Assembly: GCA_026929865.2 (NCBI GenBank)
Contig: CM049404.1
Location: forward strand, 3,722,001-3,786,000
Direction of reading: 5' to 3'
DNA: 64,000 nt
DNA from: Hyperoplus lanceolatus
Taxonomy: Eukaryota > Chordata > Actinopteri > Uranoscopiformes > Ammodytidae
Positions 21,273-33,900 of this stretch are shown piece after piece (the first letter of the stretch is position 1; each line of letters begins with the position of its first letter). The position numbers and the translations under genes are program-made. The notes below the pieces were generated by a model. It saw nothing but the letters and a program-made list of their open reading frames with translations, was not told where the DNA came from and did no database searches.

Positions 21273-24200
21273 TCACACCAAGCGCCTCTTCTTCCCTTTG
21301 ACCGCTTGTTTTCCCGAGTGTGCTTTAATGGCCGCTCTAAGGACCTTCTTGGAGTCACACAGTAGGTTGTGAGCTCCCTTCTTGTGGCACACGATGTGGA
21401 CCAGCTTGAGGTTTTCCCTGGTGAACAGCAGAGAGTAGAAGTAGTCCAGGTTGACATCAGCGCTCTGGTGGTGGTACAACGCTTCTAGCAGAGCAGGTAT
21501 GACCGACCTCTTCTTCTCAATCCTGGACAACAATAGGGAACAACTAGACCAAGTCAAACTTAAAGACCTATTTCATTGGTGGAAATATGACGGTAAGAAA
21601 AGGCAGAAAGAGAAAAAGACAGAAAGAGTGTTTTATGGTCTCACTGTCTAACCCTACATTTTCCCATGTGTGACATAACACATGGTAAAATATGGTCTCA
21701 CTGTCTAACCCTACATTTTCCCATGTGTGACAGCACACATGGTAAAATGTAGGGTTAGACAATTAGGATTAACAGGACAGCAGGGCCAAGGAAAGACTGA
21801 GGGAAAGACAAACTTCATTATTTATATTCTATCATCATTATATTTTATGATAATAGAACGCCGGTGTCGGTACAGGGGGAAGTATTCCTTTAAAAGGGAT
21901 AGTTCAGTATTTTTGAAGTGGGGTTGTATGGAGATACCTATGCAGTTAGTGTGTTAACTTATAGGAGATGGTGATCAGTGCAGTCACTGTAAGGAGTTTG
22001 GGGGGAGACATTGCTGTAGCACTGTTGCAGAGGAGGTCAGAAAAATAAAATGTTTAATATAGGATAATTTTAATTTTTTCTCCACAAAAAAAGGGGGGAA
22101 AAACAAAAGTGTTGCGTTTATATTTTTGTTGAGTGTATATAACTGCTAACCTCAAATCTAAATATCTGTTCAATTCTAAGCTAAACTGAGAGCTTTAGTA
22201 TGCCACCAGACAGCCCTTTAGTTTGGTATCACTTCGCCGATCAGCCTCTGGACTCAGAGCTACTGCAGATTATTCAAGAGACAGAAAACCAAAATAAAAC
22301 AGCTGTCTGGGGGCAGACTGAAGACATGGAAACAATTCTCAGTTTAGCGTACAATTGAATGGATATTTAGGTTTTAGGTTAGCATTTCTATATGTGGAGA
22401 CATTTTTTTTCTTCTGGTCCCCTCTGCAACAGTGCAACTCTGACTTCTGTTACAGCGACATCTCACCCAAACTCCTTAAAATGAAGTCTTTCCACCTTAA
22501 TATGCCCATCTGGCTCTGGCTTTTAAATGGGTTCTGTGCTCTATGAGGAAATGATGATATTTTGATCTGTCACAGACAGTAGGAAAAGTACACGTGTAAA
22601 TAAAAGGCAAGTGACTGAATTCCATTTAGCTGCTTCAGGCTGCTGGTATTGTGCATGTAGGCTCACTGTCATGGCTCACCATTGATGTTTACAGTCACAC
22701 CTGTGCTTTTCCTACTTTGACAAGTAAAGGTCCATAAGTTTGGTTTTTCAACTGATATGAAATGTTGCCTAAGAAAATGTGACTATACTAACGTGTGTAC
22801 AGTTTGCATTTGATTACGTTTTTAATATGCCAACTAGCTAAGTCTGTTTGCCCTTGGTGAAGTGAACCAACCTGTGGTCCAGGTTCCACGTGCTGAAGAC
22901 GATCCTGCTCTCCCGGCTGCTGTAAGGGTTGATGGAGTGGAAGGAGTGGCACACTTCCTGCTCAAAAGATCCCTAAGGAACAAGAACAATGGTTAACAAC
23001 ACAAGCACCAAAGGTTAAGGACGGGAGCGATTGTTAATTACAATATTTTTGATCTTCTCACACAACAGGGGTTCCTTATCCCAGATCAGGGGAAAACATC
23101 GAAGTGACAGTCCCAAAAATAAATCTACACCCGGAATATATAGCATTGGCTACTTTTATTCATGTTGCCAGTGAATTAAAGACATATTTCATCCCAGTAT
23201 AGTAGGCCAGGCTATAAAAAAATTGATACTCATATTCTACTGTCCATTTACTTGCATTAATGAGTAAAGGATGCATTACATAGCCTAACTACATGTGGTC
23301 ATTTTCAAAATTAAAATTATACACATTTATTATTGAGTTCTTTTATTTTCACTCATTCCCTGCATTCATCACGTATGTGTGTGACAAGTGTTCTGTCACA
23401 AATATCACATGCATTTTTCATCAATTAATTTAATTCCTTGATTTAGCCTTTGATTATGTTCTGGCCTTCCACCCGCTGGCTGGAAAAAATTTAGCTAAAC
23501 AGCAAACTTGGTGACCCCTGTTATTATGACCTATCAACACCCTTAAGGAGAACGCTTGTCAAAATCACACAAAATCAACAACTCCTCAGACAGGTAGTGT
23601 ATCGTGAGGAGATATTCACTGATTTTGACAAGCCTCTAGAATGGCCAACTCCAACTTTTAGAGCGTGTTTTGTCTCCCTGCAGTACCTGGCAGGTGAACC
23701 ATCCCTCCTGAGTGCAGAGGCGCTCCGGCTCTTTCACAGTCCGGTCAAAGTAGCAGCCGTTATACTTGGCTGACTTCAGCTTTTCGGCGAGACACTTTGA
23801 TGCCTTGACAAACTCTGCCCTGACTTTGGCCTTTGGGATGCTTTTGGAGGCAGCGTCCACCTTGAGAACAGACACAGGTAACCAAGCTAGTTAGGTGACA
23901 TATGACACAGTCGGATTCACCAATAGAAACATGGTATCTTACCTCCTTCAAGTAGCCTCGTATCCTGCTCTCACAGTTGAACTTCATGTAGGCAGACTTG
24001 GTCTTGAATCGAGTATCGATCCCTGGAATTAAAAAACCTGCTTTAACAACAAGGTCAAGTACAGAGGGATGTGGAGCCGCCTCAAGTGTTACGTTTGATA
24101 ATTGACTAATTAGAGAACTATTTGGAGGCCTTATTTATGATATGATTCACTTCAACTTTTACTGACACCAGGGGTTGGCTGCAATGCTTAAATAAGCATT

Positions 24201-26501
24201 AGTTAACGAAGCATCAACTAACCGTTAAACACTAAGCATTAACACTGACTTTATGCTTAATAGGCATTAACTATGCATTAACTAACCACTGATAGCATTA
24301 ACTTAGCATTAACTAACAGTTAATTAATGTGCCCTTATTGTAAAGTGTAAGCAAAAAGCCTGTACCTTTGAACCAGTCTTCATCCTCCACTCTACTCTCC
24401 AGCTCAGACGTGTCGTCCAGGCTGAGCAGCAGGTCAGTGAGGAGTTTGCGTCTCTTAGCAGAACACTGGTCCTCATCCAGGAGGCCTCGGGCTGCTTCCA
24501 CCAGGCCCTGGGCATGTGGGCCCGGGCTCAGGAGCTGACCAACGTCAAACAACACTGAAATTACAAAGCACAGCACACCGTCTTAGCTCAGACACAGAAA
24601 CACACAAACACAATTTGAGAGGTAAAGCCTTTTTATTGATTCTTTTGATGTATGGGGAGTGAGGGTTAGAGAGCCCATAGCATTATGATATTACACCCAC
24701 CTATATTACCTGAATATAAAAATAATAATAAGCACATGATTTGTAAATATAAGTTATAATCATGTAGATACGGCTTGCAGTAAAAAAAAAAATCATGTCT
24801 GGGCTTCGACATTATTTGTAACACTTCATATTTTTTTAGCCAATACATTACGATAGAGAAAACTTCCCTCACAAATGTTTGACGGTAAAAGTTCTAATAC
24901 AGTAAAGTGTTCTGCCTTCAATTCAAATCTGCGTCACAAGTTTATGAACTATATTTAAGGGATTGAAATTTCAAAATATCTTGAAAAACTTGCAAACTGA
25001 ATCGCCCGATATTGGTTATCGGAATGTTCTACTCTCTTATCGCCCCGATAAAGTACCCAATATTGGTCGGCCCCGACTGAGGAGGATAGAATCCCTGCAT
25101 TCCAAATCACATACTTTTTCTTTTTACTACACTATACTAAAGTAGTGGCCACGGAAGAGAAAACAAAATCAAACATGGCAGATGTTTTTTTATTATGTGG
25201 AGAAATGTCGAGAATAAAGACGAATACTGCAAAATGGAGTTAGTGGGGCATCTAGGTATGTTTGGCATACTGCAATTGACATGCATGTATTGGGACGTCC
25301 TAAATCTTTTTCTGGCATACTAAATAGCAGGGAAGTATGGGGATTGGAACGCAGTGTATGAGTCACATACGTCCACTCCATGTCTGTTCTCTGGACAGAA
25401 GAACCAGCTCAGCGTTGTCCGGTAGAGTCTGGAAGAATTCCTCCGTCACTTTTGTCCCATCAGCATACAGACACACATGTGCACCAGAAAGTGGCAACTG
25501 GAAATGGGGGAGACATTAACATTATCTTAAAACATAGGATGTTTAAATGCAAGTGAACATCATCAGACCCAAGTTAAGATATATTCATTTCCTCACAAAA
25601 GGTTCATTTTACTGTATATAAATCAGCATGTAGGACAGAGCCTCATGCATATCTACTAGCTAGTTGTGTAAAATGGATTTGTTTCAATATTTATAGGCTG
25701 TAAACTGGTAATAAACCAAAGGTATGCAAACAAAAGGGGCCAGCTGTAGCTTACATGTATGTTTACAGAGCCTAGGCTGTGTATTAACACTGGATTTGTA
25801 TGGACATCTTCTCAAACAAGAAGAAGGGTAGGCTAACAGGGTTGTCTATCGCTATGTTTTTTCATGAAAACGCTTTACAATTGTTACACCAACAATCTGG
25901 AGACACAATGACTCTGAAACACACTGTCATGTACGATCATAGTGTACGATTTAATATGAAATAAAATTGAACAACATGCTTAAATCTATATTGGGTTCTA
26001 TGGTTAGGGCATTATATAGCTTTTTTTTTTTTTTTTACTTGAATCCCTTTAGTTATGGATGTGTATGTTTTAGCTGTGGCCTGATCGTGCTAATTCCCTG
26101 GTCATATTGTTTGCACACAGAGAACTTTATCAGGAACGTGTTAATTTCGAGATGCCCCATATGTCTCATGCCTACTTTATCTAGTAGGTTTGAACTGAAC
26201 CAAACAGCTGCAGGCTGTATCGAAAAAGTTAAGTGATAAATTAGAGTGGCATGTCTCCACCGGCTCCAAAGTGAAAACTGAATGTTAAATAGTTGTATTG
26301 TTGTTGTTTTGCTTGCTGAAGAGGAAGCGAAACGAACCTTTCAACCTTGCAATAAAAAAAACTGAAAACAGCGCTCACCCGTAACAACTTGCAGCCTTTT
26401 TTGAGCAACTCCTTCACATCTTTGGCTGCGACTCCGTACTTTGTGTTATCATTGACACTCCTTACTTTTAAAGGTTTGATTTTCCCGAAGAGTCCAAACA
26501 T
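21273..26501 (-). CDS. dffb: DNA fragmentation factor subunit beta (caspase-activated DNase, CAD/DFF40)
   Basis: Seven coding exons on the minus strand, all with GT-AG borders and consistent phases: 26379-26501, 25371-25497, 24366-24554, 23943-24022, 23687-23860, 22872-22972, 21273-21522; 1044 nt, 347 residues (human 338). Residues 1-82 form the CIDE-N domain (KYGVAA, CLYADGTKV, LPDNAELVLL) that binds the inhibitor DFFA/ICAD. The C-terminal beta-beta-alpha-metal nuclease follows (CESRIRGYL, YNGCYFDR, EGWFTCQ, HSINPYS, WNLDH, LVHIVCHKK). The catalytic/zinc-site positions known in mouse CAD are all present: His243, Asp263-His264, His307, His311, His316. The Lys/Arg-rich tail (about 333-345) is the nuclear localisation signal. 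The enzyme is freed when caspase-3 cuts ICAD and then makes the apoptotic DNA ladder. The gene appears intact. Small transposons sit within 15-45 bp of several splice sites. Confidence 0.93.
21564..21889 (+). mobile_element. TTAA-flanked hairpin MITE (family C), copy 2, in dffb intron 6
   Basis: TTAA at 21560-21563 and 21890-21893. The hairpin module is duplicated in tandem (about 21648-21692 and 21705-21758), with arms CCCATGTGTG and CACACATGG. The element ends 41 bp upstream of the dffb exon 7 acceptor (in transcript orientation). Confidence 0.7.
21894..22871. other. Rest of dffb intron 6
   Basis: It begins 'aagggatagttcagtattt', resembling the end of another TTAA-type MITE. Otherwise no feature is recognised. 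Confidence 0.3.
23555..23661. mobile_element. MITE, family A, partial copy in dffb intron 5
   Basis: 'gacaggtagtgtatcgtgag' and 'tgattttgacaagc...tccaactttta' match the right half of the 16216 copy. It ends about 25 bp from the exon 5 donor. Confidence 0.5.
24180..24348. repeat. GCATTAACT-rich repeat in dffb intron 3
   Basis: Repeated 'gcattaac', 'taagcatt' and 'taactaac' motifs end in 'cccttattgtaaagtgt', a pattern I associate with a dispersed fish MITE. Its end is about 17 bp from the exon 3 donor. Confidence 0.45.
25091..25355. mobile_element. MITE (family D) in dffb intron 2
   Basis: Left end CCCTGCATTCCAAATCACAT and the complement of the right end 'ttggaacgcag' are inverted repeats; sub-terminal 'cttttta...ctacacta' and 'ggcatactaaatagcagg' recur in the 34987 copy. 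It ends about 15 bp from the exon 2 donor of dffb. Confidence 0.65.
25690..25800. mobile_element. MITE, family A, fragment in dffb intron 1
   Basis: 'ggctgtaaactggtaat...tatgcaaac' and 'gtttacagagcctaggctg' match the central part of the 20603 and 16216 copies. Confidence 0.5.
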
Positions 26502-28310
26502 TGCCCTGTTCCTCAGTTTGGTTTGTACCTGCCGCTTCCTTCCGTCTTCTTCCCCTCGACGCAGGCCAGACGCAGCGGTGGTGAGGTGCTGCCCTCTGGT
26601 GGATGTTTACCCGTATTGTCTTGTCATGTTTTCTGGTGGAGGAAATATTCACATATACAGCACACATTATCGGCCCAAACCCAATATCACGATAACATTT
26701 GCTCAATGGGCCTACTTCACCGGTTGGAATATGAAGGTGTATTGAACTCGGAGATCCTATTTAGTATAAATGTGCAATTTTTTTTAAAAAATCGGATCAT
26801 CCTAGCCTGAGAAAAGGCAGAATGAGTGTTTTATGGTCTCACTGTCTAACCCTACAGTTCCCTTACTGTGACATCACAGTAAGGGTTAGGATTAACAGGA
26901 CAGCTGGGCCAAGGGAAGACTAATGGAAGACTGAGGGAAGAAAAACTTCATTCATTATATTATAATAGTTAATTTATAATGATAGAACGCTGGTTCCGTA
27001 TGGATGAAGTATTCCATCAGTTGCCTCTGACCTAAGATGCTCGATTCAGTAAAGGAAAAACTAAAAAAAAAAAAACTAAATGTAACATTGAAAAGTGTAA
27101 GAAATCTCAGGAAGAGCAACAGATGTTCCTTCTCCAATGGACAGATGGACCATAGCCTGTGTAGGCCTACAATAAACCTGAAACAGACTACATTTCAAAT
27201 AACCTACATTAGCTACATTTAAAAAACCCAAGTTAGAACTTATTATAATGACACACTTAAAGGCCTTAATGTTATTGTAAAATATATTTGAAGAATGGAT
27301 AGGCCTATGTGAAGACTTAGGCTATCCAAAATTAGACACCAAATAGACTAATACAGTGGAGAGCTGCTGTTGAATTACCTGTGTCTATTTTCAGTTTGTG
27401 CAGAATAACTTGCATGCACACCGACCTTGGCTGTAACTGAGTAGCCTACTGTTCTGGGAAATTGTCTCTGTTATAGCCAACCACACAACAAGTGATTTCA
27501 TTCCCTTTGGCCCCATAGGCCATCAGGTGAAACGGGGCAATTTAAGTCTGAAAAATATGCTGCTAAACGTTAACAGCCAGTCATGGGGAATAATCTCACA
27601 ATTTGCCATACACATTCTACTGTAATGGCCTCCCTTTAAATTAAAATGTTCAAGCTAGGCCTAAATGATTAGGCTAAAAGTATAGCAAATTAGCTATTTG
27701 GATTATTTCTCTCATCACGGTCTATTTAAATATGAATGTATTTGTACTACTAATACAACTATTAATAATGTAAAATAATTTGCACGATTAAAGTAGGCCC
27801 ACTGAAGTAACTGGAGGGATGTGGATGTGAGACGCCCTGACACTTGTTTTGTTTGTCACATTGAGGAAGCGCATGCTCTAGACCAGCATAGCAACGTGGA
27901 CATTGCCATAGTTACTGATGCAGCGAGATGGGAAATACCAAATGACCGGTTAAGAGGTTAAAAGATGACGATTTAAACATTTAAACAAGATGTTCAATTT
28001 CGGCTAAACAGACTCGTTGCATGCGTATATACATTTAGCGTTGCACCTCTATTTTTTGTATCATTGTTTTTACTTGTGAATATTCCTAATAAAATCACTT
28101 GTTTATAGAGATGACCCATTTGCGCCAAGTAGTAGAATCCAACTTCAAAATGGCGGGTTTGACAATATGAACGGATAGAACCATGGACCTATGAAGAAAT
28201 AGAACAGATAATATTCACAGTACCAACGCGGCTGTACCATTTTCATTTATCGCAATGTCATTCTCATTTTTCTAATGAAAAATATGGTAAAAACAGAAGA
28301 AATGCCCACC
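26502..28310. promoter_or_regulatory. dffb-nphp4 divergent intergenic region
   Basis: 1.8 kb between the two start codons must hold both promoters unless non-coding exons lie elsewhere. 26520-26600 is GC/CpG-richer (dffb side) and 27830-28310 has modest CpG content (nphp4 side). A hairpin MITE copy occupies 26707-27015. Confidence 0.45.
26707..27015 (+). mobile_element. Hairpin MITE (family C), copy 3
   Basis: Same order of blocks as copy 1 ('cctacttcaccgg', 'gaaaaggcagaa', 'ggtctcactgtctaaccc', 'aacaggacagctgggccaag', 'gatagaacgc'). Its hairpin arms are CCCTTACTGTG (26860-26870) and CACAGTAAGGG (26875-26885). The flanking TTAA sites are not preserved. Confidence 0.65.
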
Positions 28311-29047
28311 ATGGAGGAAGGCTGGAGAGAAGTGTTTGAGAGAAGCCGGTCGCTTGTTCCCCCGTCCAGCCAGACAGTCCGCCTGGCTGTGGAGAGCCAC
28401 TGTACTCAGTCCCACGGCTTCCAGCTCAGCCTCACCCGGCTCACCACAGCCCACGTCCCGCAGGTGACAGCTCACAGCTACCGCTAAACGCTCGGAAGAG
28501 ACGGAGTAACCCATGTCAGAAATGCCCGTGGTGTTGAAAAGAAAGCATCATTATGTGTACTTTTTAATATGCCAAGTGAAGTCGGCATACTTAGGTCGGT
28601 CATAGGCTAATTATTTTGAAAAGATATGATGAAGCCTACTTGATTAGGCTACCATATGCTTCTGACGAGAACTCGCAAAACTCCATGTAAAACGTTTTAT
28701 ATATAAAGGTATTAAACTGTGAACACGTTATCCAGCACAGAGTACCGTTTTAAGCATGCTTTGGACCATATTTTAATTTCGGTTTAGAGATAAACCACTA
28801 AACACCATAGTAGTTAGCCTAATCTTAACACACATAACTGCCTCAACACCCACTGAATGCTGCTTCCATCTATTCAAGCATGAAGGAAATAACAGTTTTG
28901 CAGAAAGGCTCATTTTAATTTTGGTTGCTATCAGTATTAATTGGTGTGGCCTACTTCATATACTGAATGTAGGGTTTGGATTTCGAACTGGTAGAGATCT
29001 AGAAATTGAAAAATGTTACTTTTGGTTTTGCCTTTTCATACATCCAC

Positions 29048-29132
<85 letters not shown>

Positions 29133-29398
29133 GAGCACTTCTTTATTTGTCTTTGCATGTTATACAACAAAACGTTGTTGAAACAATCCTAAAATCCTGG
29201 TTGCAGCATCTCATAATAAGAAAAATAACTTTGAGTGTGTCCCCCTTTTTATAGTCACAGGAGATGCCAGAGGGGGACCAAGATGAGACCTACCAGCTGC
29301 GACTGACCCTGTTTGATGGAAATCACCAGCACTTCTTTGGGAAAACCTGGAAGAGCCGGCCCCAGAGGATGAAAAACAACAAGATCACCTTCAACGAG
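28311..29398 (+). CDS. nphp4: Nephrocystin-4, first two coding exons (partial)
   Basis: Exon 1 is 28311-28463 (51 codons) and exon 2 is 29261-29398 (46 codons), both phase 0 with donors CAG|GTGACA and GAG|GTACAT and acceptor TCACAG. Together they give 97 residues. They align by eye with the human NPHP4 N-terminus: W-x-x-(I/V)-F near the start, LVPP at about 15-18, then the block L-F-D-x-x-x-x-HFFGKTWKS and a segment ending in (I/V)xFNE. NPHP4 is a roughly 1,400-residue scaffold of the ciliary transition zone that works with NPHP1 and RPGRIP1L. The chosen ATG has a good context (CCACCATGG) and matches the human start; an in-frame ATG at 28275 would add 12 residues. Exon 3 was not found, so the gene continues beyond the window. 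Intron 1 contains a GATA repeat. Confidence 0.87.
29049..29132. repeat. (GATA)n microsatellite in nphp4 intron 1
   Basis: About 20 GATA units, perfect except at the right edge. Confidence 0.95.
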
Positions 29399-30876
29399 GT
29401 ACATAGCTTTATTGTGACAGGCATTCCTCTGTAACAAGGACACACCGCTACAGATGACACACTGCTGTGAGGGACTGTGTGTGAGCTAGCTTTTTTAGGC
29501 TCTATTTTAAACATCCTCTCATGCTGTTTGGGTAAGCAGTGGGTTGATGATTGTATAGCAAAATCAATGCTCATTCAACCATAATTTGCAGCAATTCAAA
29601 AACAGCCATTATTTAATTAAAAACACCTCAAGCAGCTCCAGCCAAACAAAGGCTTTCAATTAGCAGCGATGGTGGAACAAAACACAAACATTTACATTCT
29701 AATGGCCATGGTTGCCAATAAGTGATTTGAGTTGCAAATCGAACAATTTCCAAATTCTATACAGTCTTTTTTCTTTTGAATAGGAGGCAGTTCTGTATGT
29801 GAAGCAAAACAACAAGTACCTTTTACATTGTTTTATGGTAGACTCAATAGAAAAAAGAGATCAATTTCTTACGCCAATATGATGAGAGTTCAATTGTTCA
29901 TGTTCAGAGAGGTTCATGTATTTAAAATGGTTCTATATCACACCAAAGACTGTGATAAATGAAGAACTTTGTAATTGCATCCGTAATTGCATTTTTGTAG
30001 AAAGTCGACCATATCATTCTGGAGCCGACTGCTTGTTGTGACCCTTCAGCCCATGCTTTTCCTGTGGTGTGGTGATCATTTTTAAGAATGGATTTGAAAA
30101 ATGAATTTTGAATGAATTTAGGCTCCATGTAAATGTTTGTGTACAGAATCAGATGTATAGTTGATGAAAGCAGCAGTGTGTTTATGGGCTACATTGTCAT
30201 TACAAACAGGCAACTGCAACCATTGCACTCCAATTACCTGCACACTTTCTGTTTCCTTTCATTGGATCTTCTGGAAGTTTTAATATTTCTGCTTTGGTCC
30301 GGTTCCTCTGAACAAGAATCACTCAAGACTTTCTAGTGTTTTCACTTGAGATTGTCATTGAGTTTGACCTGCAGTTTGAGTCAAATAGTGGACACACAGA
30401 AGTCAACTGTAGACTTTTTCCCAGCCATTGTTCTCTGATACGTTTCTCCTCTGTAATCACTATTAGATAAAGGGGACAAAGAAACAATTTTTTAACGTCA
30501 AACGCGTGATGTACTCTCTGAAAAGATGTGCTTTGATGATGAAATTTCCAATTACCTCTTGAAAATTCGGAAGAGAATATGGCAGCTACAGAGGACTTGA
30601 GATACAAAAGACAAAATGTACGACAGCGGTGTTGAAATATATGCCACACATCAGAATATATTAATGGCATCCACTTCACTTGAAAAGATTTACTTTTATT
30701 AGTTAGACACCCTCTGGCCTGTCGTGTCCATGCTGCTTTGGCAACTTGATTCTCGTATAGCACATAAAGTGAAAGTTAATGGCTTCAAACAATTATATGC
30801 AACCCAAAGCATTCCAAATCAGATGTGAGGAGATGAGATCCGACTGGAAAAACCCTGTGTGGCACCATGCTAGCAT

Positions 30877-30912
<36 letters not shown>

Positions 30913-33900
30913 CGTACATGACTTGAAGCCATAGTGCGTATCTTTTTAATAAATGAAGGTCAGTTACATTCAAGCCATTGCTAAACGAGTTGACACAAAG
31001 TTGACTAAGCCTCACTAACCTCTCTCTGTATTTCTCAGTATGGCAGTGTTTACAAACTGGTGTCGCCACCCGACACTTGCACAGGTGCCTCAGAAAAATC
31101 CCAAGAGGATCCCAAGAAATGTTTCAGTTGTTGATTCTACTGCTTAGAAAAAAACCGTCACTTTCGCCTTTTGCTTACGAAAAACATTCAAAATATATGT
31201 TGACATGCAGAGTGTAAATGCATGGCACATGGAACCGGCACTTTTTTGCAGTTCAAGTAGTCTTTGGTAGAACATAGGGATACCCCGAATATTGATATCT
31301 TGATAACGATACATTTTTGTTCTATTGAAATTCTGTCCCTCTCCGTCAAATCAAAAGCCAGCAACACTCGACATCTCCTGAGGCATGCCTTCTATCACAT
31401 GGTTTAAACCTTGAAACAGTGGAAACATACAGTGAAACAGCAGTTCCCCGCCAGAGGAGTATCTATAGGGAAACATTTCTCATTCTAGTGCCTACAGAAT
31501 GTGTCCCTATGTAGTCTAATCCCTTGAAAATGTGTCTCCCGGCATCGTGTTTACCAACATTCTGTTGCATTTTGAACAGATATCTGGGTAGCAGCTGGGT
31601 ATCTGTGTTCCCCTCCCCGATCAAACAGCAGTTGGGTCTCTGTTCTTGACTGGTTGGCGGGCCATGTCACCCACTGTTTTGGGATTGCGTCAGAGCACTG
31701 CTGAGCTCCTGTGTAGAATGCAAAAGTTGAAGACACTGGATCTATTGTACAACTCTTTTTTTTGTTAGAAGGGAATATGGTGCTTGGCTGTTCATGCAGA
31801 GTGTTGCATAAGTCTTTATTTAATTTTTTGTTACAGCAGCACCCAATGAGTCACGGCTACGGCACATTCTGATTTTCCAGTTTTGTAACCATCTGTTTTT
31901 CAAAGCCTTCCCTCTCTGCTTTTATGTTCTTTAGATCGAAACAATCTCTCGCAGTGTACACTTTTTCTTTGATCCAGCATAATAGTCGTCATAGAAAACC
32001 CCCACTTGGTATCCCAAAGAGCGTCCTAATCCCATTATATCCATCCAGGGTAATAATATCAAGCACATCATCATATCCTATCAGGATGATAAAGTGGGCA
32101 TGGCCTCTCGCTGCGTGGTGCTGCTGCAAGAGCCGAACCAGCCTTTATTTTTTTTATTGGATTTGGCCCGATGCACTCACATCCATGCTGGTGTTTATGA
32201 GTGGCAAATTGCTGTTTAATATCCAAATAATGTTCGAAGGGGCGGGGGGGGGGGTTCCTCTCGTCAGTTACAGGAGAGCGCTTTAAATTGCAATACACAC
32301 ACACACACACACGCACGGACGAACACGCACAAACACACACACACACACACCTCCACACCTCCTCCTCCTCCTCCCACTCCCAGTCCGCCATGATGGATTG
32401 ATTTTAATATCGGCTGAGAAGCCAAGATGCAAGGTGATTAAGGAGAGAAAGAGAGGGCTCTTACCAAATCAATTTTTTTTGTTGTTGCTAGGCCTCTGTC
32501 TGCATTTCTTTCTTTCTTTCCCCAGCAATAGGCGACATCGTGACACAGAATACGCCTGTTGCCTTCTTTGGTGATATGAGTTGTTTTAAGGTTGTCAAGT
32601 CCGACTTGCTAAGCTTTTTTTTTTTTTTTTTAAAGTGGAGTGCACCTTCTATGGACACTTTTGACAGGTTCTCTAAATGCTTTAATGGGTTTCATATCCT
32701 GTGAAAGCTGCCAAGAATACCCGGGACAAATCATACTGACGTTTTAGGAGTGTTAGTTTTTAGGTGATGCATTTCCTTTGATTGGTTTCTGATACTGAGG
32801 GAAAACGATTCATGGTCAGGGGCTTTTTTTAAATGACCACTAAACGCTGTGTCAGTCTACAGCCTATGAACCAAAGTCCCTATCTTCTCTTTTTAGTATC
32901 CTTTAAAGCCAATGTAAAACCCAAATTCACAAAATCCTTCTAACTATGTAGTTTGGGTGAGTTAGGTACATGATAGTAAAGCATCCGAAGAAAAGTGTCG
33001 GGCATATTTTTATCAATCCAAATGAAATAAATCTTACAGAAATGTTGGTTTTCTTATGATGACACCTTAAGTATTTTGAACCGATCACGGCAGTTTTCTC
33101 CGCCCTGAACATTCTATAAAAACAATGACTGTTGCCATGGAGACAGTATGATACGGCCATGGCCACAGAGTCCGGTCAAACGCTCTCTAGAGACAGTGAA
33201 GAATATGTTTCTTTTTTTTAAACTAAGTCTATAATATTTATTAACATTTATTTGTACAATCCGATGTTGGTAAAGACTTATTGAGATACCCAATTATGAT
33301 ATCACACATTGATTTTTTTAACTATTTTCAACCAGGTTTCCAGAGGCTGTAACAGAGTCCAGTATGTCCTAAATCAGCCGGTCTACACTTACACTTACTA
33401 CAGTACCCAGATGGTGTTTTTTTTCTCACATTATGACTCAGATTGTCTGAAAGCCTTCAGGATATTTTGTACGGAGGGGGGATATATAGCTCTCCTTCTT
33501 GTATTCACTCCAAGGTCCAACCAAGCTGTACGGCCAGTAGAGGGCAATGTTGTGCCACTCACACACAGTGCAGCCGGAGGAGGGCAGAGAAGTGTTGGAG
33601 GAAGCGGAGGCAAAATGTGCATCTTTTCTGCATTGTCTCTCACTGTGATCACTCCATTTGAACACTTGAACCTCCCCCCACCCCCACCCTGCCTTCATAT
33701 GGGAGCCAGTGGTTCTCATATGTTGCAACATTAGTCCGACAGCTCCGGAGAAAAAAGGCCAAGTTTGGTTTTCTGACCGCACAGCCCTTTTTTCTAGGTC
33801 TCCAAATGCTGCTTGCTGTGACGTAGGCATAGCACTGCACAAAGTTAACTGGCTGTAATGGACTTTTTTGTCTTGTGTCCCTACTATTTGATACAAACTA

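Noticed and set aside
29049..29132. Regular short repeat considered as a CRISPR-like array
   Set aside because: A plain GATA microsatellite without spacers; the genome is eukaryotic.
30323..30763. 146-codon minus-strand open frame
   Set aside because: No domain, no codon bias, and it sits in an AT-rich intron; probably chance.
32520..32600. Candidate nphp4 exon after a CAG acceptor
   Set aside because: The short open segment does not resemble the NPHP4 sequence expected after exon 2, and the donor is weak.
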